Shown: positions 18,163-26,581 of the stretch, piece by piece
How the letters are laid out: the number at the start of each line of letters is the position of its first letter
How positions within the stretch are numbered: position 1 is the stretch's first letter
Assembly (NCBI GenBank): GCA_903893795.1
Contig: CAITNO010000106.1
Span: 248,001-312,000 of the forward strand
DNA: 64,000 nt
Source: Candidatus Hydrogenedentota bacterium
GTDB taxonomy: Bacteria > Hydrogenedentota > Hydrogenedentia > Hydrogenedentales > CAITNO01
Reading direction: 5' to 3'
Position numbers and translations under genes: made by a program
The notes under the pieces: generated by a model
What the model saw: the letters and a program-made list of their open reading frames with translations, nothing else
Database searches by the model: none
Told to the model about the DNA's origin: nothing

Positions 18163-18801
18163 ATGGCAGACTACGCGACATATGACGAGCGCTACAGGGT
18201 TGCGCCGGAACCGCCCGGGGCGCTGGACAGGATTCTGCCCCATTATGTCCGCGATTTTCTCGCCGTGGAGCGCAAGTCCGAGGCGCTGCTGCGCGAACTG
18301 CTGCAGCGGGGACAATACCGCATTATCAGTGTGCTCTCACAGGAAACGGGCAGGCACGCGGCCTACCTGATGGGTTATCCCGTGGACGGGGGGCGCTATT
18401 TCTTCCTTGACTTCTTTGCCGTGGACCCCGCTTTTCGCGGCGGGGGGCTGGGTGCCTGGACCCTGCGCAGCCTGGCGGGATTGCTTGGCGTGGACGGCCT
18501 TTTTTTCGAGTTGGAGATTCCCGTGGAGGATGCGCACCCCACAGAGGAGAGTGTCCGGCGAATCGCCTTCTATGAGCGTCTTGGCGCTTTCCGGCTGCCG
18601 GTGGAGTATTCGCTGCTGCTCGGGGACGGGAGCCTCTATCCGATGCACTTCTATTATTTGCCGTTCAACGGAGCGCTGCCCGACCGGGACTCGGTGAAGG
18701 AGGCCATCGCGACCACCTTTGACTACACCTACGGCGTCATGCCGGCCGAGTACCCCCGGTGGCGTCAGGCGCTGTCAGACATACTGAGGACGGTCGCGTA
18801 A
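18163..18801 (+). CDS. GNAT-type N-acetyltransferase
   Basis: 212 residues. The acetyl-CoA pyrophosphate-binding region appears as FAVDPAFRGGGLGAWTLRSL (motif A, RxxGxG), about residues 85-105; the later FYERLGAFRL segment is the typical motif-B end of the fold. The N-terminus is extended and helical (LERILPHYVRDFL-like). Substrate unknown: members acetylate antibiotics, amino acids, peptides or protein termini. ATG 18163 is preceded by a weak GGGAGTCC site. The gene is convergent with the FG-GAP protein, 8 bases away. Confidence 0.8.
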   Translation: MADYATYDERYRVAPEPPGALDRILPHYVRDFLAVERKSEALLRELLQRGQYRIISVLSQETGRHAAYLMGYPVDGGRYFFLDFFAVDPAFRGGGLGAWTLRSLAGLLGVDGLFFELEIPVEDAHPTEESVRRIAFYERLGAFRLPVEYSLLLGDGSLYPMHFYYLPFNGALPDRDSVKEAIATTFDYTYGVMPAEYPRWRQALSDILRTVA

Positions 18802-18808
18802 GGCGGGC

Positions 18809-19996
18809 CTACTTGCGCAGGTTTTCGAACCAGACGGGGCCGCCCCATTTGCCGGTGACCACGATGTCGATATCGCCGTCGCCGTCGAGGTCGGTGGCGA
18901 CGAGGTTCAATCCGGAACCGATGCCCTCATTGTAGGAAATGACGTGTTTGGTCCAGGTCGGATTGGGGCCGCGGGTCAATTTGTACCAGTAAACGCCAAG
19001 GGGCTCGAATTCGCCGGGGTCGCCGCCGTTATGCGCCATGAAGCGTTTTCCCGCGATGAGATCAAGATCGCCGTCGCCGTCAATGTCGGCAAGGGCGAGG
19101 CTGTGCGGCTGGGACCATGAATCGTCGATCATATGGCGCGTCCAGGTGGTTTCGCCGTCCTTCTTTCCCTGCTCGTACCAGAAAATGCCGTAGTCGTGGG
19201 CGACGCTGGTGACGATGTCGGGAAGTCCGTCCTTGTTGACGTCATACACCAGGATCGGCGCGGTGTGATCCACCTTGCCGTCCACCTTGCCGCCGATGGC
19301 CCAGGGGTGCTCTTTCCATTCGCCCTTGCGCGGGTCCGCCGGGGCTTCGAACCAAGCATCAGGTCGAAGCACATCGGGACGTCCGTCGCCGTTGACATCG
19401 CCGCAGCCCACGCCCCAAGCCATAGTCTTGTCGGAGATGACATGCTTGACGACACCGCGCGAGCCGTCGGCCAGCGTGCCCGCCTCGTACCAGCAGGTGC
19501 CGGTCACGGCGGGCAGTATTTCATTCACCCTGCCGTCGCCGTCCACATCCCACATTTCGCCGCACTCATAGTTGCCATTGTTCTCCACCAGCGTGCGGGT
19601 CCATTCGCCCCCGGCGGGGCCGGGGTTCTTGAGCCATTCGGCCTTTTTGCCGAACCAGGAGGCGGTGACGACGTCAAGCAGTCCGTCGCCGTCCACATCA
19701 AGCGGCGCGTTCATGAAATCCCAGCGGTAGCCCTTGCCGTCCTCGCCGACCTCGCCCTCCACGTCGCAGATTTTGACCGGCTTGAAGTCCGGCGCGAGAT
19801 AGAGGAAGGGCAATGCCACGATGTCGAGTTTGCCGTCCTTGTTGAAATCGCCCACACCCACGGCTTCACCGCGATAGGTGCCTATGTGGTGGGTGCGGAA
19901 GGAGACTTCCGGCGCGGCTGGTTTGTCCTCGGCCCATGCCGGTGAAAAAGTAATCATCCCCAAAGCGGCAAGAACGGGCAGCATGGTTGCGCGCAT
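18809..19996 (-). CDS. Secreted FG-GAP/VCBS repeat protein
   Basis: 395 residues with an N-terminal signal peptide (LPVLAALGMITFSPAWA). The rest is a beta-propeller-like series of FG-GAP repeats with the calcium-loop signature DxNxDGxxD: GDFNKDGKLDIVA, DVDGDGLLDVV, DVNGDGRPDVL, DVNKDGLPDIV, DIDGDGDLDLI, DLDGDGDIDIVV. Such propellers act in recognition, adhesion or as scaffolds; no enzymatic motif is seen. Adjacent and on the same strand is a sulfatase-like gene (13 bases upstream), so they probably share a transcript. Confidence 0.9.
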   Translation of the reverse strand: MRATMLPVLAALGMITFSPAWAEDKPAAPEVSFRTHHIGTYRGEAVGVGDFNKDGKLDIVALPFLYLAPDFKPVKICDVEGEVGEDGKGYRWDFMNAPLDVDGDGLLDVVTASWFGKKAEWLKNPGPAGGEWTRTLVENNGNYECGEMWDVDGDGRVNEILPAVTGTCWYEAGTLADGSRGVVKHVISDKTMAWGVGCGDVNGDGRPDVLRPDAWFEAPADPRKGEWKEHPWAIGGKVDGKVDHTAPILVYDVNKDGLPDIVTSVAHDYGIFWYEQGKKDGETTWTRHMIDDSWSQPHSLALADIDGDGDLDLIAGKRFMAHNGGDPGEFEPLGVYWYKLTRGPNPTWTKHVISYNEGIGSGLNLVATDLDGDGDIDIVVTGKWGGPVWFENLRK

Positions 19997-20008
19997 GGTG
20001 TCTCCTTG

Positions 20009-21673
20009 TTACTGGATGCCCGGGGTTTCGCCGCCGCATCCGCGCAGCAGCAGACAGCCGAGCCCGGCAAAGAATACCACCAACACCATGCCCATTCCCA
20101 TGCCGAAGACCGGAATGCTTCCGACCGGCAGCACATCGACCGTGTAGGGTGCGGTGATCCGGAGGTTTTGGGAGGCATCACTGTACATGCACTCATACTC
20201 ACCCGAGTCCGCCACGGTCAGGGATTCAATGAACAGCGTCTGTGTGCCAACGCCGGCAAGGTGCGGCGGATTGTCGTCAATGGGCTGTCCGTTTCTGAAC
20301 CACACGTAGCCAACCCCCTCGGGGGCGACGAGATGGACGCGCATGCCCTCGTCAACCGCCCCGGCGGGTTCGGCCCAGAGAAGGTCGTCCTCGCCGTTCT
20401 GCCGGGCGTTCTGCCGGAGGTGGAGGTTGAGCGTGGTCAGCAGTTGTTTCACCAGGGCGGGCTGCTGCGTGGCGAGATTGACGGTCTCACCCGGGTCCGG
20501 CGCAAGATTGTAGAGTTCCAGTGCGCCGGTCTTTCGGTTGCATATCAGCTTCATGGAACCCTGCCGGACCATGTGCAGGTCGAGCTGGTAATCCTTTCCG
20601 GCCTTTGTGCAGGAGAACATCGGACCCTGCGCGTTGCGCGGTCCGAAGAGGCTGCGGCCCTGCCAGGCAGGCTGCGCGGGCATGCCCAGCATGTCCGCGA
20701 GGGTGGGCAGCACGTCCAGCGTCTCCACCAGGTCCGTCACACTGGCGGCTGCCAGTCCGGGCGCCTTGATGATGAGCGGCACATGCACGAGCGGTTCATA
20801 CACCGTGACCTCATGGCCCAACTCGTTGTGTTCCCAAAAGTGATCGCCGTGGTCGGCGAGGATGACGACGATGGTGTCAGGAAAGCGCCCCAGAATGTCC
20901 TCCAGCATGATGCGCACCTGGTCGTCCGTGTAGCGCGCCTCGGCGTCATAAAGCGCGCGCACCGAATCCCTGCCGACGGGGGAGAGGTCGGGATAGGTCG
21001 GGGCAGGTTTCACGCCCATGACGTAGTCGAGATGGTCCCAGAAATAGGGGATGAAATCCTCGGCGATGGCCTGCTCAGCCGGGGGCAGTGTTGGGGCGGG
21101 ATAGCCCAGCAGGGCACGGTAGCTTTGGGGCGGGATGTAGGGCATGTGCGGGTCGAGATAGTGCGTGTACAGGAAAAAGGGCTGTGTCAGGGACTGCGTG
21201 TCCGCAAGGGTGTGGGCCGTCACATTCTCGGCAAAGCCGTCGATGATGGCGTCATACTGATCGAAACCCTGGCCAAAGCCCCTTTGGGCGGACAGGTTGC
21301 CGTTTGTCTGAATGCCGACGGTGCTGTAGCCCGCCTGCTTGAACCAGGCGGCCATGGACTGAAGGTTCGCGGGAAGCGCGGTTCCTTGGGCAAAGACCCC
21401 GTGCGTGTCAACATACTGGGAGGTGAACAGCGATGCCATGGCGGGAAGTGTCCACGATGCGGGGGAGGTCGCGTTCTTGAAGCGCACCGCCGAAAGGCCG
21501 TTTAGGTAGGGCATCAGGGGCACACCGTTGCGGGTTCCCTCTATCTGGTCCGCGCGCAGCGCGTCGATGAGCACAAACACGACGTTTTTCTTGGTCGCCG
21601 CGTTTGCCGAGCCCAGGAATGCCAATCCCATAAACAGCACCAGAATGGCTCTTGTGGCCTTGAAGCTGCCCAT
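20009..21673 (-). CDS. Sulfatase/alkaline-phosphatase-superfamily enzyme with Thr at the nucleophile site, Ig-like domain and C-terminal anchor
   Basis: 554 residues with signal peptide (LVLFMGLAFLGSANA). The fold is clear: NVVFVLIDALRADQ (metal Asp), ILADHGDHFWEHNELGHE (DH motif), LYNLAPDPGETVN. Where formylglycine sulfatases have CxPxR, this has SWTLPAMASLF, so no Cys or Arg in place; the Thr may be the nucleophile, as in the phosphotransferase branch of the superfamily. After residue 420 come an Ig-like segment (FIESLTVADSGEYECMY) and a tail GSIPVFGMG, a hydrophobic stretch LVVFFAGLGCLLLRG and an Arg/Gly end, resembling a C-terminal sorting or membrane signal. Substrate unknown. It shares the transcript direction with the FG-GAP gene. 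Confidence 0.8.
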   Translation of the reverse strand: MGSFKATRAILVLFMGLAFLGSANAATKKNVVFVLIDALRADQIEGTRNGVPLMPYLNGLSAVRFKNATSPASWTLPAMASLFTSQYVDTHGVFAQGTALPANLQSMAAWFKQAGYSTVGIQTNGNLSAQRGFGQGFDQYDAIIDGFAENVTAHTLADTQSLTQPFFLYTHYLDPHMPYIPPQSYRALLGYPAPTLPPAEQAIAEDFIPYFWDHLDYVMGVKPAPTYPDLSPVGRDSVRALYDAEARYTDDQVRIMLEDILGRFPDTIVVILADHGDHFWEHNELGHEVTVYEPLVHVPLIIKAPGLAAASVTDLVETLDVLPTLADMLGMPAQPAWQGRSLFGPRNAQGPMFSCTKAGKDYQLDLHMVRQGSMKLICNRKTGALELYNLAPDPGETVNLATQQPALVKQLLTTLNLHLRQNARQNGEDDLLWAEPAGAVDEGMRVHLVAPEGVGYVWFRNGQPIDDNPPHLAGVGTQTLFIESLTVADSGEYECMYSDASQNLRITAPYTVDVLPVGSIPVFGMGMGMVLVVFFAGLGCLLLRGCGGETPGIQ

Positions 21674-21941
21674 GCCTCGCTCCTCCTTGTGCGTATCTTG
21701 ACCGCGTACGGTGCATCACCGCATCCAATCTGCCCACGTGTAAAGATTGTACCACCACAATGCAGAATCCCGCCACTGGCAAGGCGCGAGAAAAAGGAAT
21801 TTGAAAGTAAGCCGGGGGGTGCATATCATCACGCCTTACCAGGGTAAACTGGAACGGACAATCAGCAATAGAAAACGGCAGCCCCCCAGGAAATCTGCAT
21901 AAACCGAAAGGGCCTGTGAGGGGACGGCGTGGAGAAATAGA

Positions 21942-23114
21942 ATGAATCCTATTGGACTTCAAACAAATGCGGGCACGGGAACGGTCGCGCTGGTGCGATG
22001 TCCCGACTATGATGAGGAACGGGTATTCGAGGCCCTTGGCAGGGGGCTGGCCCTGCTGGGCGGCGCCGGTCGTTTCGTGCATGCGGGCGAGAATATTCTG
22101 CTCAAGGCGAACCTGCTCGCCGCAGACGCGCCGGAAAAAGCCGTGACCACGCACCCGAGCGTGCTCAAGGCGGCGGCGCGCCATTTCAGGGAGGCGGGCG
22201 CGAGCGTTTCCTACGGCGATTCGCCGGGAATCTCCCGCCCCGACGTGGCGGCACGCCGCGCCGGACTGGCGAAGGTGGCCGAGGAACTGGGCCTGCCCAT
22301 GGCCGATTTCACGACCGGTGAGATCGTGTCCTTTCCGGAAGGACAGTTCATGCACCAGTTCAACATCGCCAAGGGCGTGCTGGCATGCGACGGACTGATT
22401 TCCCTGCCCAAGATGAAGGCCCATCAGCTGACCCGTTTCACCGGGGCCGTCAAGAACCAGTTCGGCTGCGTTCCGGGCCTGCTCAAGGGCGAGTTTCACG
22501 CGCGCATGTCCGACATGGAACGCTTCGCGCAGATGCTGGTGGACCTGAACCGTCTGCTCCGGCCGCGCCTGTTCATCATGGACGCGGTCGTGGCGATGGA
22601 GGGCAACGGTCCGCGCAACGGCAAGCCCAGGCAGGTGTCGGCACTGCTGCTTTCCGACGACCCGGTGGCGCTGGACACGGCGGCCTGCAAAATCATCAAT
22701 CTCGACCCGATGCTGGTGCCCACGAACCGCTGGGGCGAGAAGATGGGACTGGGCACCTGCTCGGGAATGACGCTGGTGGGCGACCCGCTGGAATCGTTCA
22801 TCGTGGCCGACTTCAATGTAAAGCGAACGGTCGGGTCCACCACGGGCACCATGAACAGCGTTGTCGCCCGGATTATCAAGAATCTGGTCGTGCCGCGCCC
22901 GGTAATCAACGCGTCGCTGTGCACCCGCTGCGGCACTTGTGTGCGCGTGTGCCCCTCAACGCCCAAGGCGGTGAACTTTCGCGCGGCCGGAAAGAGCGCC
23001 CCGCCCACCTATGACTACGGGGTATGCATCCGTTGCTACTGTTGCCAGGAACTGTGCCCCGAAAGCGCCATCACGGTTGCCACGCCCCTGGTCGGGCGGC
23101 TAATCGGCCGGTGA
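21942..23114 (+). CDS. DUF362 protein with 4Fe-4S ferredoxin domain
   Basis: 390 residues. The first 300 or so are the DUF362 domain (VALVRCPDYDEERV ... KANLLA ... TTHPSVLKA). The C-terminus has two ferredoxin-type clusters: CTRCGTCVRVCP and CIRCYCCQELCP. Family knowledge: iron-sulfur electron-transfer proteins, sometimes secreted or near radical enzymes; precise function unknown. ATG 21942 follows a GGAGAAATAG purine-rich site. The M15 peptidase starts 13 bases after its stop, so the two are co-transcribed. A long antisense frame over 21408-22499 is a shadow. Confidence 0.9.
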   Translation: MNPIGLQTNAGTGTVALVRCPDYDEERVFEALGRGLALLGGAGRFVHAGENILLKANLLAADAPEKAVTTHPSVLKAAARHFREAGASVSYGDSPGISRPDVAARRAGLAKVAEELGLPMADFTTGEIVSFPEGQFMHQFNIAKGVLACDGLISLPKMKAHQLTRFTGAVKNQFGCVPGLLKGEFHARMSDMERFAQMLVDLNRLLRPRLFIMDAVVAMEGNGPRNGKPRQVSALLLSDDPVALDTAACKIINLDPMLVPTNRWGEKMGLGTCSGMTLVGDPLESFIVADFNVKRTVGSTTGTMNSVVARIIKNLVVPRPVINASLCTRCGTCVRVCPSTPKAVNFRAAGKSAPPTYDYGVCIRCYCCQELCPESAITVATPLVGRLIGR

Positions 23115-23127
23115 ACGCGGACCTTCC

Positions 23128-23949
23128 ATGACACAGCGCGCGCTTTGGTCTGACCTCCTGCCCCGATTTGTCCTCATGGGCCTATTGGGGATTTCCTGCG
23201 CGCGATTTGCCACAGCGGATGACGGCCTCCAGCGTCTGGTGCGGGCCTATCCGCAGCAGTTTTCCGCCACCGACAAGCCAAACGTGCTGCGCTGGAAGGA
23301 CGGCACCGAAACGGTCTACGACGACGGGATTGTCAAGGCCAACCTCGACGAGATGCTGAAGCAGGCCACCCCCAGGGACCAGATGTCGCTTCCTTACCCC
23401 TGCGGCTGGCCGATGCGGGAACCGGCCCAAGGCGAAGAACCCGGCCGGGCCCGTTGCGAGGCGCTCTTCCGCAAGATGTACGGCGATTCCGCGGCAGCGG
23501 TGGAGCAGTCGTTGGTGGATGTGCCGTGGCCTGCGGCGGGGGCCTCGACGAAGCTGAGGTTTACCCGGGTGAATGACGCGGCGCACGCGTTGAAAGAGGT
23601 GGGGGAGGAGGTCAACGCCCTGCCCGACGAGGTGAAGCGCTATGTTGCCAAACCCATAGGCACCTTTTACTGGCGTGTCGTGGCGGGGGAGGAATGGCTC
23701 AGTCCGCACAGCTACGGCATTGCGGTGGACTTCCAACTGCCCGCGCCGCTCTACCGCTATTGGCGTTGGGACGCGAAGGGCTCATCGGAGGTTCCCCGCT
23801 ACCCGGAAAAGGTGCTGGCAGACCAGCGGCTCGGGCAAATCGTGACGATTTTCGAACGGCACGGTTTCATCTGGGGCGGCAAGTGGCGGCACTACGACAC
23901 GATGCACTTCGAGTACCGGCCGGAACTGATGCCGCCGACATCGAAGTGA
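23128..23949 (+). CDS. M15-family D-Ala-D-Ala carboxypeptidase-like protein
   Basis: 273 residues with a signal peptide (FVLMGLLGISCARFATA). The zinc-peptidase motifs of the VanY/M15 group are intact: SPHSYGIAVDFQLP (SxHxxGxAxD, metal His and Asp) and WRHYDTMHFEYRP (the HxD...MHFEYR end with the second metal His). Probable role: trimming of peptidoglycan stem peptides in the periplasm. It follows the DUF362 gene by 13 bases. Downstream is a cluster of hairpins and the convergent PHP gene. Confidence 0.88.
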   Translation: MTQRALWSDLLPRFVLMGLLGISCARFATADDGLQRLVRAYPQQFSATDKPNVLRWKDGTETVYDDGIVKANLDEMLKQATPRDQMSLPYPCGWPMREPAQGEEPGRARCEALFRKMYGDSAAAVEQSLVDVPWPAAGASTKLRFTRVNDAAHALKEVGEEVNALPDEVKRYVAKPIGTFYWRVVAGEEWLSPHSYGIAVDFQLPAPLYRYWRWDAKGSSEVPRYPEKVLADQRLGQIVTIFERHGFIWGGKWRHYDTMHFEYRPELMPPTSK

Positions 23950-24044
23950 TGAACACAGCACCCATTGAGCGGCCGCGCCGGTAGGCCGGGTTTTCCAACC
24001 CCGGCCTGTTCCAGGAACACGACTCACGCCTAATTCACGCCCCC

Positions 24045-24142
24045 TTCCATGAAGACAGTCTCGACCTGTCTCGGGAAAGGGCGCCCGGAGCCAAAGGTGG
24101 AGCTTGCTCCCATAAGAGTCCGGGGTCGGAGAACCCGGACTA
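24045..24142. repeat. Three-hairpin spacer cluster
   Basis: Short stems: AGACAG (24053-24058)/CTGTCT (24066-24071); GGAGC (24099-24103)/GCTCC (24106-24110); CCGGG (24120-24124)/CCCGG (24134-24138), the last with GGAG in its loop. It fills the space between the M15 gene and the 3' end of the PHP gene. Confidence 0.55.
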
Positions 24143-26143
24143 CGGTGCCGCAGGCGTCGGAGGCGGGGAAACCGGTTCCGCCGGGGCGCTGGAACTGGCT
24201 GGAGCAGACGCAGCCTCTGGCGCTGGCGTTGGGGGCGTGACGGTCTCCGGCGTTGCTGGCGGACTCGAAGGCGGCGCGACACTGGGTGCCGCTGGTGCCG
24301 GGGGAGTGGCTTCCGCGGGCGCGGCAGGGGCCGGCACAGGTGCCGGGGCCGGGGCTGGAGGAGCAACTGCCGCTAGCGGTGCCGGTGGGGCGGGAGGCGC
24401 AGGTGGGGCAGCGACACTGGGTGCCGGAGGTGCAGGAGGAGCGGTTTCTGCGGGCGCGGCGGGAGCCGGAGGAGGGGTCGGGGCCGGGGTCGGGGCCGGT
24501 GTTGGAGGAGAAACTTCCGCCGGAGCCGCCGGTGGCGCAGGAGGATTCATGGCACTGGGCGCCGGGGCCGGGGCTGCCGGTGCGACAGGAGCCGCCGGGG
24601 CGGCGGGAGGATTCGGGGCGCTCTGCGCGGGCGCCGGAGGCGCCGCCTGTGTTGGTGCAGGTGCGGGTGTCTGTGCAGGTGTTGCCGCGGCAGGCGTCGG
24701 TGCTTGCGGGGGCGTTGCCGCATTGGGCGGGGTTGCCGGCACCGCGGGGGCCGGGACGATGTCGATGGGATTGGCAATAACCCAGGAATCCCACGCATCG
24801 TAGGAACTCAACGGGGCCACGGCGGGCAGGCCCGCCTCGATGCGGTACTTGCCCGGCTGTTTCACCTCGTACTCGAAGGTTCTTCCCTCCTGCGTGGTGA
24901 CGACTTCACCGTTGCGCATCAGCGTGAACTTGCAGGGCAGCGGCGATTCGGCCAGCAGTTTGAGGTCGGGCAACAGGGAAATCTGCCCGCCCATGGTCAC
25001 TTTCTTTTCCCCGGCCTGCGCAACATAGGCAAACCCGGTCGCGTCGCCGATCATGTTGAACGCGACGAAGGCGCGGCCCCCGCGGATGGCGTCGATGAGG
25101 GCCCGCTCGCTCAGGTCCTTCGCGAGCAGGTGCGTGTTGACGAAGCGGGCCGAACGCTCGTAGGGATCGCAATCGATACGGAAGAGCTGCTTGCCCGGCT
25201 CCAGCGGTCCCAGGCAGAGGCTCAGCAGCATTTTCGTGAGGAAATTGAGCTTGATTTCCTTGACGCATTTCGCCGGGTCATTGTGGCCCGTGTCGAGCAG
25301 GAGAAAGGTGTCGTGGTCGGTGTAGATGCCCCGCAGGCCGACATTCTGGTGGATGTCGTTTGCCGCGATGCCCGTGATGCGGCGGCGCAGGTTCTGCTGG
25401 TCCCACTTCTGCTTGAGCAGCATGAGCACCGTTTCATCGCACATGTACCGCAGCGTCTGGTCCCCGTAGGACCGGAAGTTCATGAGGAACTCCTTGGCCA
25501 CCTCGTCGCGCGAATACCGGCTGAGACCCTTGAAAATAAGGTCGGTATGGATGTTGTAGATTTCCATGGCGTCAAGCTGCTGAATGTCCCAGGGACGCCA
25601 CGCCTCGGCGTGGGACACGCTCGTCACGCCGCCCAGTTCGCGCACCTTCTTGGCGACTTCGGCGGAGGACTGCTCCTTGGTGAACACCGTGTTGTCCGGC
25701 AGGCCCCAGGGCATGAGACCGTCGTTCATCTCAAAGCCCCGGATGAACAGGATGCCGTCGACCAGTCCCTTCTTGCCGAGCGAATAGTCCGCCTTGCCGT
25801 CCACATAATGATCGCTCATGCAGATAAACTGACAGTCGGCCTTCTTCAGCGCCGCCGTAATTTCCGGGATGGTCACCTCCGAGTCATGCGACACCTCGGA
25901 ATGGCTGTGCATGACGCCGCGGTACTCGTTCCAGCCGTTTTTCAGCTCCACCGGCTTGCGCTCTGCGGCCCGCTCCTTCCACTGCGCCGCCTGCTTCGGG
26001 AACAGGAAGAAATGGTGGTAGATCTGAATCGGGAAAGAACCCAGGAAAACCCCCACCAGCACCAGCACCGAGACAAAGCCAAGGCGTATGGACCAGCGCA
26101 GGAAGAAACGTGTTTTTCTGAGCCGGCCTTTTAGGATGTCCAT
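24140..26143 (-). CDS. CehA/McbA-type PHP-domain metallohydrolase with Pro/Ala-rich C-terminal tail
   Basis: 667 residues from ATG 26143. An N-terminal hydrophobic helix (FVSVLVLVGVFLGSF) anchors the protein. The PHP domain follows: YRGVMHSHSEVSHDS and CMSDHYVD give the metal His/Asp pattern, with GFEMNDG and SHAEAWRP as later metal segments. This family cleaves phosphodiester- or carbamate-type bonds. After residue 450 the chain turns into a run of about 200 residues made almost only of Pro and Ala with a few Thr, Ser, Glu and Val, spelled in GC-rich codons, a likely flexible wall-spanning stalk or linker. The frame extends upstream of 26143 but into hairpin repeats. Confidence 0.85.
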   Translation of the reverse strand: MDILKGRLRKTRFFLRWSIRLGFVSVLVLVGVFLGSFPIQIYHHFFLFPKQAAQWKERAAERKPVELKNGWNEYRGVMHSHSEVSHDSEVTIPEITAALKKADCQFICMSDHYVDGKADYSLGKKGLVDGILFIRGFEMNDGLMPWGLPDNTVFTKEQSSAEVAKKVRELGGVTSVSHAEAWRPWDIQQLDAMEIYNIHTDLIFKGLSRYSRDEVAKEFLMNFRSYGDQTLRYMCDETVLMLLKQKWDQQNLRRRITGIAANDIHQNVGLRGIYTDHDTFLLLDTGHNDPAKCVKEIKLNFLTKMLLSLCLGPLEPGKQLFRIDCDPYERSARFVNTHLLAKDLSERALIDAIRGGRAFVAFNMIGDATGFAYVAQAGEKKVTMGGQISLLPDLKLLAESPLPCKFTLMRNGEVVTTQEGRTFEYEVKQPGKYRIEAGLPAVAPLSSYDAWDSWVIANPIDIVPAPAVPATPPNAATPPQAPTPAAATPAQTPAPAPTQAAPPAPAQSAPNPPAAPAAPVAPAAPAPAPSAMNPPAPPAAPAEVSPPTPAPTPAPTPPPAPAAPAETAPPAPPAPSVAAPPAPPAPPAPLAAVAPPAPAPAPVPAPAAPAEATPPAPAAPSVAPPSSPPATPETVTPPTPAPEAASAPASSSAPAEPVSPPPTPAAP

Positions 26144-26581
26144 GTATTGCAAGCCCCTGCGTTTAAGTTGTGGCCTATGGGATAGCCGCCCCCGGCTGTC
26201 TTTCCGATGCGGGCATCCACGACAGCGCATATTGTCGCGTCCAGCGGGGAAGAATGCAAGGGAAATGGAGGCTTGACTACGTAGAAGCGGCATCCTGACG
26301 CTTTCTTTTATAGACCCGGGCCGAAGCGGAACGCGGCAAGATGCCGCGTTTACAAAACGGCCATCACTCCCAGTTGTGGCGTGGTCTCCGGACCATGCCA
26401 CTCTTCCGACCCCCAGGTTGTATTTGAAACGCATTTGCCCGCCCAGTTGTGGCGTGGTCTGGAAACCACGCCACAACAGCGGAACCATAGCTATTGTTGA
26501 TTCGAGCCAACAGCAGAGAGATAATGGTTAGGCAGCGCTTTAGTGCATGCTGGGCGCCTTTTCGCCCAAAGGAGGGATGCA
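26144..26581. other. Spacer with hairpin repeats upstream of the HARE-HTH gene
   Basis: No gene. The first half is featureless. Hairpins begin at about 26284 and end at 26476 (see the separate repeat entry). Ribosome site AAAGGAGGG stands just before ATG 26582. Confidence 0.5.
26284..26476. repeat. Four-hairpin repeat cluster
   Basis: Stems: GAAGCG/CGCTTTC (26284-26305); ACGCGGCA/TGCCGCGT with loop AGA (26331-26349); GTGGCGTGGTC/GACCATGCCAC with a 4-base loop (26376-26401); TTGTGGCGTGGT/ACCACGCCACAA, perfect 12 bp with loop CTGGAA (26447-26476). The last two also form a direct repeat, CCCAGTTGTGGCGTGGTCT. Confidence 0.75.

Noticed and set aside
20006..21505. Plus-strand frame over the sulfatase-like gene
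   Set aside because: Shadow of a gene with clear metal-site motifs on the minus strand.
24237..24803. Gly/Ala-rich frame on the plus strand
   Set aside because: It is the complement of the Pro/Ala tail of the PHP protein; the Gly/Ala composition follows from that.
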